Below are positions 44,714 through 56,421 of a stretch of 64,000 nucleotides of DNA, piece after piece (the stretch's first letter is position 1; each line of letters begins with the position of its first letter). Position numbers and translations under genes: made by a program. A model generated the notes under the pieces. The model made no database searches, was not told where the DNA came from, and worked only from the letters and a program-made list of their open reading frames with translations. The stretch spans positions 868,001-932,000 of the forward strand of contig NZ_CP017186.1 of assembly GCF_001729745.1 (NCBI RefSeq). Direction: 5' to 3'. This DNA comes from Enterobacter hormaechei subsp. hoffmannii (lineage in GTDB: Bacteria; Pseudomonadota; Gammaproteobacteria; Enterobacterales; Enterobacteriaceae).

Positions 44714-45613
44714 ATGACAATGAAGCTTGCTCCTCAATTGAAAAATACGCACGTTATAAAGGATATGCTAAAAAAAGTTAATGTTTCTATTTTTCTTTCA
44801 GATGGAAGACGCGTTGAAACATTGTTAGTTTACCTGCCTTCAATCAATGGAGTAATAAACCATACAGCATTTTTCGACTTGATAGCAAATGAGTTGCTCC
44901 ATCACTTTGCTCTCACTTGTCAAGATATTGAGAAAAAACTTAAGCGAAATGGTGCTCAAGCTGCGGACATTCTTTTCAAAAAAGCGTTAAGTAAACTAAG
45001 TCAACAAACGGCACATGGTGAACTTGGTGAATTAATCCTATTTACTTTAGTTGATGTTTACCTAGAAGCTCCTAAGTTACTTAGCAAAATCTCCCTAAAA
45101 ACCAGTCCGCAAATGCCAGTCTTTGGCGCTGATGGCGTACATATCCAGTACGTCAATAATAAAATACGTGTATATTTAGGTGAGTCAAAGCTTTATACGA
45201 CCTTTAGTAATGCTGCAACCAAAGCTGCAAGTTCAATAGAAAAAGCCAAAAGTAGATATCTTGATGAGTTCAATTTAATCGATAGTTACATAGACCTCCC
45301 TCAATTAGATGAAGATGCAGAAGAAGAACTTCTTGGAATACTAAATCCATTTGAGAATAAAAATATTGATGATCATATTCATTCGCCTTGTTTTATTGGT
45401 TTTGCAGATAAAAATTTAATTGAGAGCTGTCTCAAAGGTGAAGATTTTCTTCAATGTTATATAAATATGGCATTCAATCATATTGACGATTATTATAAAA
45501 AGCTCGAGAAAAGAAGTGTGAATATTGAATCGTCAACATTAATGATTCTGCCTTTTACGGATACTGAGGCTTTAGTCAAGGATTTTATAACCCATCTTGG
45601 GATACAAAAATGA
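44714..45613 (+). CDS. hamA: Hachiman defence protein HamA (DUF1837 nuclease)
   Basis: A 299-residue protein of the DUF1837/HamA family. The family core is visible: HGELGELILF at 101-110, GADGVH with Asp140, and YLGESK with Glu157-x-Lys159, which together form a PD-(D/E)xK-type nuclease site. In known Hachiman systems HamA binds the HamB helicase and degrades DNA when HamB senses aberrant DNA. Its stop overlaps the hamB start by 4 bp (ATGA). Base composition is far more AT-rich than the core genes, pointing to transfer. Start ATG 44714 lacks a strong ribosome site; the ATG two codons on is an alternative. Confidence 0.9.
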   Translation: MTMKLAPQLKNTHVIKDMLKKVNVSIFLSDGRRVETLLVYLPSINGVINHTAFFDLIANELLHHFALTCQDIEKKLKRNGAQAADILFKKALSKLSQQTAHGELGELILFTLVDVYLEAPKLLSKISLKTSPQMPVFGADGVHIQYVNNKIRVYLGESKLYTTFSNAATKAASSIEKAKSRYLDEFNLIDSYIDLPQLDEDAEEELLGILNPFENKNIDDHIHSPCFIGFADKNLIESCLKGEDFLQCYINMAFNHIDDYYKKLEKRSVNIESSTLMILPFTDTEALVKDFITHLGIQK

Positions 45614-48144
45614 GCGAATTCTACACCAAATTGTCTAATCGGATAATAAATAATGAAAAATTCAAAATTGGTACATCAGAGTTGTTTTCAGGCTATATTA
45701 AGATGCTTATTGGTGAAAAAGAAACCATTTGTAAGGAACTCGCAAAAAATATAACTACAGCCTCTCAGATTTTTTATAAATCTGAAGATGAAAAATATTT
45801 GAAAGAAGGTGCTAACCTTCTATCAATGTTAATCGATTCTTGTGGGACAGATTATCCTGAAATAATTCCTATTGCTGCACATGTTTTTACCAGCACCGGA
45901 GACTTTCCAAATATAGAATTACTTGAAAAACGCTTTCCGGAAATACATTTCAAACATAATTTCCTCTCAGAAGCTACATTTAATTTTCGTCGTTCATTAA
46001 ATAATGTAGAGACTCTAAATATTATATTGACTGATTTTCAAAAAAGGCTTTGGGATGATCTACAGAGAGGTGATGATGTTATTACCGTTGCACCGACCTC
46101 TGCGGGGAAAACACATATTATACTAAATTATTTAGTTGATAGTGTACTCGATAGCCTTGATGGCGCATTTGCTGTAATTGTGGTTCCTACCCGAGCATTA
46201 ATTACAGAAGTATCATCTAAAATTTATAATCTTGCTAAGGAAAGGGAAAGAGAAAAGGAAATTGAAATTTGTACTATACCAAGAGATGGTAATTTTTCAG
46301 ACAAAACATTCTTTGTTATGACGCAAGAACGGTTACATGAGGTTCTGCTAAGAGGCGATATCAGCTTTAACTATCTTTTTATAGACGAAGCTCATAATAT
46401 TTCTGATGAAAGTAGAGGGGTTCTACTTCATCTAACACTTGAAAAAGTCTTGGATAATGGTACTCCTCAGATCATTATTGGAATGCCATCACCACAATAT
46501 CAGAATAGTTTCACAAGTGTATTTAATGATATTGCCTTTAAAAAGGAGATAACCAGCCATTCTCCGGTTTCAAAATTAATAATGAATGTGAGGCCGAAAG
46601 GAAGAAATCTTGAAATTGATAGATTGTATTCCGCAGACAAGGTGGTAATCCCTAAAAACTTTAAAGAAAAAAAACTTGCTGATATAGTTTATAGATTAGG
46701 GAAAAATCATAGCAATATTATTTATAGAAACCAAACTAACTATTGTGAATCAATAGCTCAAGATATTTCAAACAGAATAGAGGCTGTTGATGATAACGAA
46801 GCACTGATCGAAGCTTCTGAATATATTAAACACTTTATTCATGAAGAGTTTACTTTGGCTTCTAATCTTCTGAAAGGTGTTGCATTTCATTACAGCCCAT
46901 TGCCGACATCAGTTAGAATTATGGTTGAAAATTTAGCTAAAGAAGGGCATGTAAAATATATATGCTGCACTAGTACTTTAGCAGAAGGAGTAAACCTTCC
47001 TGCAAAAAATTTATTTATTCAAAATCCATTCTTTAAACAGAAATTCCAAAGCCCAGAAAGACTTGAGGATGTAAAAATAAATAACATCACTGGAAGGGCA
47101 GGTCGAATGCTTCAGCATTTTTCTGGTAATGTTTTCCTTATTGAGCAGGATAAATGGGCCTTTGATGATTATTTTACTGAAAGTGATGAACTCAAAGAAG
47201 AAAAAATACCAACCTATTTTAAATTAATCAATGATAAAACTGATGATGTGATAATGGCTCTATCAGGTCAGTATCCTAGGGAGGATGAGCAATATAAATT
47301 TTACTCAGTAGCTAATAAGTTAATTAAAGCTTTTGATAATGGTAGCCTTGATAATACACTTTCTGCTCCAGAGGTAAAACTTGATAGCCATATGATTCGC
47401 AGATTGAAGAATGATGTTGAGCAGGCATTTTTAAATTTGAAAGTATCATCCCTGATTTTAGAGTCTAACCCTACGATAGGATATATTCAGCAGAATAAAG
47501 TCTATGAGTTTCTAATGAGCGAGCTTGATTTACATGAATGGTCATTACCACACCCTAAATCGGAAGATTTGTATGAGAGATTATTAAAAATTTCAAGTAA
47601 GCTTATTGAGTATGGCGTATTTATCCCATCTGGAAACTATACAGCTAAATATATCTGTCTTATATCTAAAAAATGGATTCAAGGAAATAGCTTAAAAGAA
47701 ATGATATCGGAACAGATTTATTGGGATAATGCTTCTCCTTCGCAAGACGCCAGTGATGAAGATGAAGGTATAAATGAGGTTAAAGTTAATAAGTCAGTTC
47801 GTAATGTTATAAATGTAATTAATAGCGATGTTAGATTTAGGCTATCAAATGCAATAAAATGTTATTATACACTTTTTGTATTGGCAGCCAGAATGAAAAG
47901 AAGTAATGTTCAAAGTGTAAAATTACATTACTTTTTGGAAATTGGTGCTAGTGACGAGAGGATGATGGATTTATTAAACCTTGGATTGTCACGAGAAGCA
48001 TCTAAAGAAATTGATGAGAAAGTGCCTTCTGTAGTGCCAATTAAAAATCTTGCTGATTTAATTAGATTATTAGACTCAGAAAGCATTTCTCGAATACACG
48101 TTGTTATAAAAAAAGAAATGGAACATTTAGTTAATCGTTCTTGA
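45610..48144 (+). CDS. hamB: Hachiman defence helicase HamB
   Basis: An 844-residue SF2 helicase of the Ski2/DEAH-like class. Walker A VAPTSAGKTH (160-169), Walker B FIDEAH (257-262), motif III-position GMPSPQ (291-296, unusual compared with the common SAT), motif V STLAEGVNLP (455-464) and motif VI TGRAGRM (494-500). About 120 residues precede the helicase core and about 340 follow it, as in HamB proteins. Translationally coupled to hamA. Its last 14 bp overlap the end of the gene on the opposite strand. Confidence 0.9.
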   Translation: MSEFYTKLSNRIINNEKFKIGTSELFSGYIKMLIGEKETICKELAKNITTASQIFYKSEDEKYLKEGANLLSMLIDSCGTDYPEIIPIAAHVFTSTGDFPNIELLEKRFPEIHFKHNFLSEATFNFRRSLNNVETLNIILTDFQKRLWDDLQRGDDVITVAPTSAGKTHIILNYLVDSVLDSLDGAFAVIVVPTRALITEVSSKIYNLAKEREREKEIEICTIPRDGNFSDKTFFVMTQERLHEVLLRGDISFNYLFIDEAHNISDESRGVLLHLTLEKVLDNGTPQIIIGMPSPQYQNSFTSVFNDIAFKKEITSHSPVSKLIMNVRPKGRNLEIDRLYSADKVVIPKNFKEKKLADIVYRLGKNHSNIIYRNQTNYCESIAQDISNRIEAVDDNEALIEASEYIKHFIHEEFTLASNLLKGVAFHYSPLPTSVRIMVENLAKEGHVKYICCTSTLAEGVNLPAKNLFIQNPFFKQKFQSPERLEDVKINNITGRAGRMLQHFSGNVFLIEQDKWAFDDYFTESDELKEEKIPTYFKLINDKTDDVIMALSGQYPREDEQYKFYSVANKLIKAFDNGSLDNTLSAPEVKLDSHMIRRLKNDVEQAFLNLKVSSLILESNPTIGYIQQNKVYEFLMSELDLHEWSLPHPKSEDLYERLLKISSKLIEYGVFIPSGNYTAKYICLISKKWIQGNSLKEMISEQIYWDNASPSQDASDEDEGINEVKVNKSVRNVINVINSDVRFRLSNAIKCYYTLFVLAARMKRSNVQSVKLHYFLEIGASDERMMDLLNLGLSREASKEIDEKVPSVVPIKNLADLIRLLDSESISRIHVVIKKEMEHLVNRS

Positions 48145-49009
48145 ATTTTAACAACTCCTGAAGAGCTGATCTCAATACACCAAACGATACGTCTTTATCA
48201 ATAAATTTGTTGCGTGTATTGATTTCAGTTTTAAAGGTGAGAAACGAATTAGAAAAATCCATATTAATTGAGTTTCCTTGATTATCTTTACCCTTAACTT
48301 TCAAACCTGAACAACCATCGTGATCGGATAAGAAGTTAACTATTTCAACAACATGTTCTTTTGTAAGTTGATTATAATTATCATTATTGAATGCCAAATC
48401 AAATGATAATTGCATTCCAGGCCCAATAAGTGGTGTAGAAGCCAGTTCTTTGAAAAATGTTGGTGCATCATCAGCTAAATCAACTAGATAAGAAGAATTC
48501 ATTTTAAAATGAAGACTGTCAAATTCAGGAATGTTATTTAGTGTTGTAAACTCTTTTCTCCTAGGAATAAGATCAAGTTTTATCTTATTCCTGCGATCGG
48601 TGTTAAATTGCTCCAATATAAATCGGCAGATACTTTTTATAGTCCCACTGGGCCCAGAGGTAAAACCAAAGACGATCTTCATTGAGGGTATTACAGTAAT
48701 AAAGTAGGGGTCGCCTATGATACCTTGGTTCAGGCTAATTCCACTTATTACACCATCTCTAGTTGCTTTGATTTGCCATGTATTGCGCTCTTTAACGATA
48801 GTGGTATTAAAAGTTTTTAACCCATTATGAAGACAATAATGATCAACTTTAATTAAATGTTTTCTGTCCCGATGAGAAATTACTCTAACGTTCTCATCTA
48901 ATTCCGATACTGTAGCATAGTTAAGAGCAAAATCATCAAAATACTCATCTTTAGTATCTATTTTAAAAAAAATGACCGTGACATTTTTTTTTATTTTATT
49001 TGCACTCAT
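48131..49009 (-). CDS. Unrecognised 292-residue protein convergent with hamB
   Basis: I do not recognise this protein. It has no signal peptide or membrane segment, is lysine- and asparagine-rich, begins KKNVTVIFFKIDTKDEYFDDF, and contains FGFTSGPSGTIKSICRFI near 125-142 and a C-terminal KVKGKDNQGNSINMDF. Composition equals that of hamAB, so it belongs to the same island. ATG 49009 is preceded by GAGGA eight bases upstream; an in-frame ATG at 49042 has none. It could be an accessory or separate defence gene, or phage-derived; nothing in the sequence decides. Confidence 0.8.
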   Translation of the reverse strand: MSANKIKKNVTVIFFKIDTKDEYFDDFALNYATVSELDENVRVISHRDRKHLIKVDHYCLHNGLKTFNTTIVKERNTWQIKATRDGVISGISLNQGIIGDPYFITVIPSMKIVFGFTSGPSGTIKSICRFILEQFNTDRRNKIKLDLIPRRKEFTTLNNIPEFDSLHFKMNSSYLVDLADDAPTFFKELASTPLIGPGMQLSFDLAFNNDNYNQLTKEHVVEIVNFLSDHDGCSGLKVKGKDNQGNSINMDFSNSFLTFKTEINTRNKFIDKDVSFGVLRSALQELLKFKND

Positions 49010-49536
49010 TTTTAAATCCTCACAACACATCGGCAGATACATGTATAAATAACCAGTATCTTATCATGAAACATTATATCTTGTCTAATGATAAATAATA
49101 TGTTTTCAATGGGAAATACTTAAATTAGCAATGGAATAATTTAATGGTGAGTGTTTTTAAAGTTTTTAATTTATATTAAGATGAGTGGTCTTTTTTATAA
49201 AAAAATTTATTTAGTTAGAACAGCTTGCATAAAATTAGTGTTTTTTTTTCAAGGTGAGTGTGGTAATTATTTTTTATTAGGCTGAATTTTATTATGGAAT
49301 GTAATCTTTCAACTGTGTTTTTATTTCTTTAATTTGAAAGAATTCCGTAAGGGTTATATTTAGATTAATAGATGTGTTAGTAGGAGTGCTTTTAAAGTAT
49401 GTTAAAAAGAACTAATTCCAGTGATATCGAGAGTTCATTTCTTGAAACTACAATACATTTATGTTGATGATTCATGCTGTCTAAATACGGATCAAAATTA
49501 AAGGGAGTTGTAATAACTAACATTAACTCCTTTTTT
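49010..49536. other. Gene-free AT-rich stretch ending in an orphan hairpin
   Basis: About 500 very AT-rich bases with no convincing gene on either strand. It ends with a GGAGTT / AACTCC hairpin followed by TTTTTT on the + strand (49504-49536). Confidence 0.6.
49504..49536 (+). terminator. Orphan intrinsic terminator
   Basis: GGAGTT, 15-nt loop, AACTCC, then six Ts on the + strand. No + strand gene lies upstream for more than 1.3 kb. Confidence 0.6.
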
Positions 49537-49671
49537 CTATACAAAGCTTCGCTGAAGATGCCACCTCGAGTATCCTGCCCGCGCAGCAACATCCTCTATC
49601 TTCAGCGGTTTATGTAAGTTTGAATCAATCCATTAAGTTATCTCATCGATGATGTCTTCTGTTCTGAACAT
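49537..49671 (-). pseudogene. Remnant of an AraC/XylS regulator of the MarA/RamA/SoxS type
   Basis: Reading from ATG 49671 on the minus strand gives FRTEDIIDEIT, then TAA (49633-49635), then [20 protein letters not shown] and [11 protein letters not shown] before TAG at 49537-49539. The second part is a clear first helix-turn-helix of MarA/RamA-like proteins (compare AARAGYSKWHLQRLF), but one internal stop and loss of everything after QRSF leave only about 44 codons of a normal 110-130. Non-functional fragment. Confidence 0.8.
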
Positions 49672-49726
49672 AGAACGACGCTCACTATAAGAGGGCTGCG
49701 ACACATCCTGTCGGGATGCTAATGAT

Positions 49727-49978
49727 TTACTTATATATTTCAGCAACCCCGTGCAGTCGATTATTCCCCGTGGTTGACAGAATTTTGAACGACGTTGCCC
49801 CTTGCTCATCAGCCTTACGAGAAAGCGTATTCGATAACTCATCAAGCGTATAGGCATTGCTGGCTGAGACTACACCGATATTTTCTTTCCCATCTGCATG
49901 GTTAATTTCCTGAGCGGCAGATGCGGCATTCACTGAAATAAATCCCATGACCAATGTAGCAATAAGTAGTGCTTTCAT
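49727..49978 (-). CDS. YdgH/BhsA/McbA-like small envelope protein (DUF1471)
   Basis: An 83-residue exported protein: signal peptide of about 21 residues (ending ASA), then a single DUF1471 domain (EINHADGKENIGVVSASNAYTLDEL, ending HGVAEIYK). Family members are small periplasmic or outer-membrane stress proteins (BhsA, McbA, YhcN) induced by oxidants, acid or chlorine. Ribosome site AAAGAGGTATTAGAT. A perfect CusR/HprR-type box at 50093-50106 lies 115 bp upstream. Confidence 0.9.
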   Translation of the reverse strand: MKALLIATLVMGFISVNAASAAQEINHADGKENIGVVSASNAYTLDELSNTLSRKADEQGATSFKILSTTGNNRLHGVAEIYK

Positions 49979-50092
49979 ATCTAATACCTCTTTAAACTCT
50001 ATGTTTGAAACTGAACTCGTATCAGGGGGGAACGCCCACTGTCTATATATTCAAATATACAGACCTAAGCTTTCATGAGACTGACCGCTATA

Positions 50093-50106
50093 TGACAAAA
50101 TTGTCA
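50093..50106 (-). promoter_or_regulatory. CusR/HprR-type box upstream of the DUF1471 gene
   Basis: TGACAAAATTGTCA: two TGACA half-sites around 4 bases, matching the CusR box core TGACAA-NN-TTGTCA exactly. Lies between the SDR stop (50117) and the DUF1471 gene. Confidence 0.65.
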
Positions 50107-50116
50107 GGGTTGTAGA

Positions 50117-50893
50117 TTAGTTAAATTTTGAATACAAATTCAGCTCGTTAACAATGCACTCCGGTTCTTCCCTGAGAGGCATATTGTCTATGTCTAAAAC
50201 CCCATCATTTTTTTGTGGATCATCAGCCTGCAGGTCTGCAAACAGTGGGTTAAGATCCTGCTGTGCTTCACCTCGTTCAGCCACCAGCTCGAACGTTTTA
50301 TTTTTTGCCTCGTCGTGGGTCAGGGCACTGACCAGAACCTGGGCGATTTGCTCCCGGGATATCACACCATCTTCCGGTGTTCCCGTATGGCGACGATCCC
50401 CCTGAAGCATAACGATTCGGTGTTCATCATCATTGTTGTAATCAAACCAGCCGGGCCTGACGATGGTATAGGGGTGACCGCTTGCCCTGACCAGACGCTC
50501 GGCACGTCTTTTCCAGTCATGAACCTCAGTGCGTTGATTCCAGGTGCTGAGTCGTTCAGTCACGCCAATTGTGGTCATCAGGCCGATACGAACAGGTGTA
50601 TCCCTGAGTATTCGTAAAATATTACGCACCCCGCCGTAATCGATCGCTCTGGCACCAATACGACCCTGACCATCGGAACCGAGAGTGAAGATGATGGCAT
50701 CAATATTTTTCGGCAATGCGGTGAGTGTTTCCGGCATTGAAACATCGCCGTAAAAAACATCTGTTCCCCGAGGAAGCGATTTCACTTTGCGCTTATTTCG
50801 GATCAGCGCTACAGGCTGATGGCCCATTTTGATAGCGGTATTGACGACATGAAGGCCAATACTTCCTGTCGCCCCTGCAACGAGTATTCTCAT
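50117..50893 (-). CDS. NAD(P)-binding SDR-like oxidoreductase
   Basis: A 258-residue atypical short-chain dehydrogenase (NmrA/NAD(P)H-binding group). The nucleotide motif GATGSIG is at residues 7-13 and RPGWFDYNN follows near 146-154; no classical YxxxK is obvious. Substrate unknown. Divergent from the LysR gene with a 148-bp gap, which suggests control by it. Confidence 0.85.
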   Translation of the reverse strand: MRILVAGATGSIGLHVVNTAIKMGHQPVALIRNKRKVKSLPRGTDVFYGDVSMPETLTALPKNIDAIIFTLGSDGQGRIGARAIDYGGVRNILRILRDTPVRIGLMTTIGVTERLSTWNQRTEVHDWKRRAERLVRASGHPYTIVRPGWFDYNNDDEHRIVMLQGDRRHTGTPEDGVISREQIAQVLVSALTHDEAKNKTFELVAERGEAQQDLNPLFADLQADDPQKNDGVLDIDNMPLREEPECIVNELNLYSKFN

Positions 50894-51002
50894 GATAAAC
50901 CTACTGATAATTCAGACTTATTTTCGATACGGTCAGAATATCAATTATCATTAATGTCAGTAATGGGGCTAAAATGATTGTGTCTATGAACACCCTTCAT
51001 GA

Positions 51003-54210
<3,208 letters not shown>

Positions 54211-55149
54211 TTGAAGTCAATACTTAACTGGGTTATGAAAAATGGTTGGAATATATTTAGCTTTATTGGGGTGATAGGGACATTCTATTTTTCGCTTATA
54301 TATGTTCCCGGTTATGTAAAAGATATAACTGCAGCAAAGGTGAATATCACTCATGAAAGCTTAGTGGATGATGTTCAAGAGTTATTATTTTATAATAAAA
54401 AACTAACAATTGATGATATCAATTCATTCATTAAGGCCAAAGAGTTAGAGCAAGGAACTCCTTACCCATACTCGGCTGATGAACTTTTATTACAAATACA
54501 AGATCGCTTTATGGGAAACAAATTTATTCCATTAGAGAAAAGGGAGTCACTAATGGATACAGTAAAATCTATTCGCTCCACATATTCAAAGCCAAAAGTT
54601 GCTGAGAAGAAAAGTTTAAATGAAGATTTTCTAGTATCAATGTTTGTTTCCGCTATAGGAGCACTCATTGCAGCTATAGGTACATATAGTATTTTCAGGA
54701 AAATAAAAATTGATAAAGAAATTGAGGCTGATATTACTTCGGGTGATGTAATTAATAACTTGGTCTATCCAAATTTAACTCCAGGCTCGAAGGAGTTTGA
54801 AAGTATGGTTGGTGAAGTACTTAATGAACTTGGAGTGCTTTCAGAAAGAGTTGAAGCAGGAAAAGATGATGGTTATGACTTTGAGATTAAAACCCAAGAA
54901 CAGAATTATATTGTTGAGGTGAAAAGGTATTCAAAACTACTCGGTTTGGCTACAGCTCGTGAATTTATATATAAAGTGAATCAATCAGGTAAGGGTGGTA
55001 TTTTAATTGTTAGCTCTGGCTTTACCGAAAGAACAAAACAACTTATAAATGAACATAATGCTTTATCTGAAAACCAAAAAGTATATCTTGTAGTGGCTAA
55101 GGCAAAGACTGAGCTTAAGGATATATTGGCCAAAATTTTACGGCTATAG
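54211..55149 (+). CDS. Membrane-anchored Mrr-like restriction endonuclease
   Basis: A 312-residue protein with two membrane segments (about 13-36 and 140-162), a predicted loop or cytoplasmic helix region between, and a C-terminal Mrr-type PD-(D/E)xK domain (about 185-300): KEFESMVGEVLNELG, Asp223 in GYDFEI and Glu236-x-Lys238 in VEVKRY, then GILIVSSGFT. TTG 54211 is chosen as start because AAGGAGAG stands six bases upstream; the first ATG is nine codons later inside the hydrophobic segment. No methylase partner. AT-rich, isolated gene, probable transfer; likely antiphage, but unproven. Confidence 0.82.
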   Translation: MKSILNWVMKNGWNIFSFIGVIGTFYFSLIYVPGYVKDITAAKVNITHESLVDDVQELLFYNKKLTIDDINSFIKAKELEQGTPYPYSADELLLQIQDRFMGNKFIPLEKRESLMDTVKSIRSTYSKPKVAEKKSLNEDFLVSMFVSAIGALIAAIGTYSIFRKIKIDKEIEADITSGDVINNLVYPNLTPGSKEFESMVGEVLNELGVLSERVEAGKDDGYDFEIKTQEQNYIVEVKRYSKLLGLATAREFIYKVNQSGKGGILIVSSGFTERTKQLINEHNALSENQKVYLVVAKAKTELKDILAKILRL

Positions 55150-55278
55150 TGTTGAAATTACCCGATTTGAGGAGCAGTAATTTTTTAGAGTTCTGATGTG
55201 GCTTGTTGAATAGGTTTGTTGGCTCATGTGTCATGTGCTTTATCATTAAGATAGCTATGGTTAAAAACTAATATGACT

Positions 55279-55310
55279 CTACCGAGTCCTCAGACACGCG
55301 GACTCGGTAG
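55279..55310. repeat. Perfect 11-bp inverted repeat between convergent genes
   Basis: CTACCGAGTCC and GGACTCGGTAG separated by 10 nt. No T run follows on either strand, so it is a hairpin of unclear role, perhaps a Rho-assisted terminator or insertion scar. Confidence 0.6.
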
Positions 55311-55333
55311 ATTGGTCTGATGGGTCTATTCCA

Positions 55334-56398
55334 CTACTGCAGATCTTTTTCCTTCAAAAATTGACTCACCAAATCAGCAATTTGCACATTATTTAAATCA
55401 GAGAACGGGAAGTGGGTATTCCCTTTGATTCCCACTTCAGGCAGATGAGTCACCGTCACATCACCGCCATGCTTGTTCACCACGTCGCGCCACTCCCGAG
55501 CCATTGCAAGGCGTACGCGCCAGCTGTCCTGCGCGGGCATGGCGACAGGTTTATCCGGTATGTTATCGCCGTAAATAATCAGAATCGGGATTTTGGTCAG
55601 AGCCATAAACTGCTCCATCGGAACAGGCTCACCCTTCAGCGTGTCGAACGCGCTTGGCATAGGGGCAGGGAGTTCTTTTTCCGGGAAGACAAAGCTGCTG
55701 CCTGGCTCGAAGGCGACAATGGCTTTGACCTTGTCGTTTTTCATCGCCGTGTACCAGCCTGGTCCGCCACCCTGAGAGTGGGTGAAGAGGATAGCGGGGC
55801 CGGATTTATCCACGACGGCGGACATCGCATCAGAGATAACATTGATATCAAACGGCCCGGTATTCGGGGTCATCTGACGGAAATACTGATTCAGTGCTTC
55901 TTTGTCGTGAGAAAACTGAACGCCCTTAAAATACTCTGGCCACACGCCAACGCGGAACTGGTTGAACCACATCTGTTCATCCGGTTTAGGCGTAACAGTA
56001 CCTTCTACAGTCGTGCGCCCAGCGCTGCCCCGACGCGGCTGATCGACAAGATAGGTTGAGAACCCGCGACGCAGGAAGATGTTCTGGAACCCTTCGCGAC
56101 CATCTGGAGTACTTTCCCAGGTACGGGAGAACTGACCTGCACCGTGCAGCATGACGATAGGGTATTTATGCGGATTTTCCGGAATTTGGTAGAACACTGA
56201 GGCATGATCGCCATGATAAGTTTGGCCAGCAGAATCCAGCGGCTTCTTCGCGTCAAACTTACCCGGGGCAGTGGTGATAGTTCCGCCAGCAGAAAAGCTT
56301 CCCTGTTCCTGAATGACCAGCGGCGCTGCGTATACCGACTGAGCCACCAGGCCACTCGCTATCATGCAGACGGACAGTGTTTTTAAAAGTGTCTTCAA
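55334..56398 (-). CDS. Exported alpha/beta hydrolase
   Basis: A 354-residue periplasmic hydrolase. Signal peptide about 1-24 (ending VYA), oxyanion motif MLHGAG near 83-88, nucleophile elbow THSQGGG with Ser208, acid and His in later IIYGDNI and GIKGNTHFP. Resembles the esterase/lipase-like proteins next to periplasmic oxidoreductases. TTG start at 56398 with GAGGAGATA upstream. Last gene of the cupin-led operon. Confidence 0.87.
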   Translation of the reverse strand: MKTLLKTLSVCMIASGLVAQSVYAAPLVIQEQGSFSAGGTITTAPGKFDAKKPLDSAGQTYHGDHASVFYQIPENPHKYPIVMLHGAGQFSRTWESTPDGREGFQNIFLRRGFSTYLVDQPRRGSAGRTTVEGTVTPKPDEQMWFNQFRVGVWPEYFKGVQFSHDKEALNQYFRQMTPNTGPFDINVISDAMSAVVDKSGPAILFTHSQGGGPGWYTAMKNDKVKAIVAFEPGSSFVFPEKELPAPMPSAFDTLKGEPVPMEQFMALTKIPILIIYGDNIPDKPVAMPAQDSWRVRLAMAREWRDVVNKHGGDVTVTHLPEVGIKGNTHFPFSDLNNVQIADLVSQFLKEKDLQ

Positions 56399-56421
56399 GG
56401 GTATCTCCTCATATCAATGAA

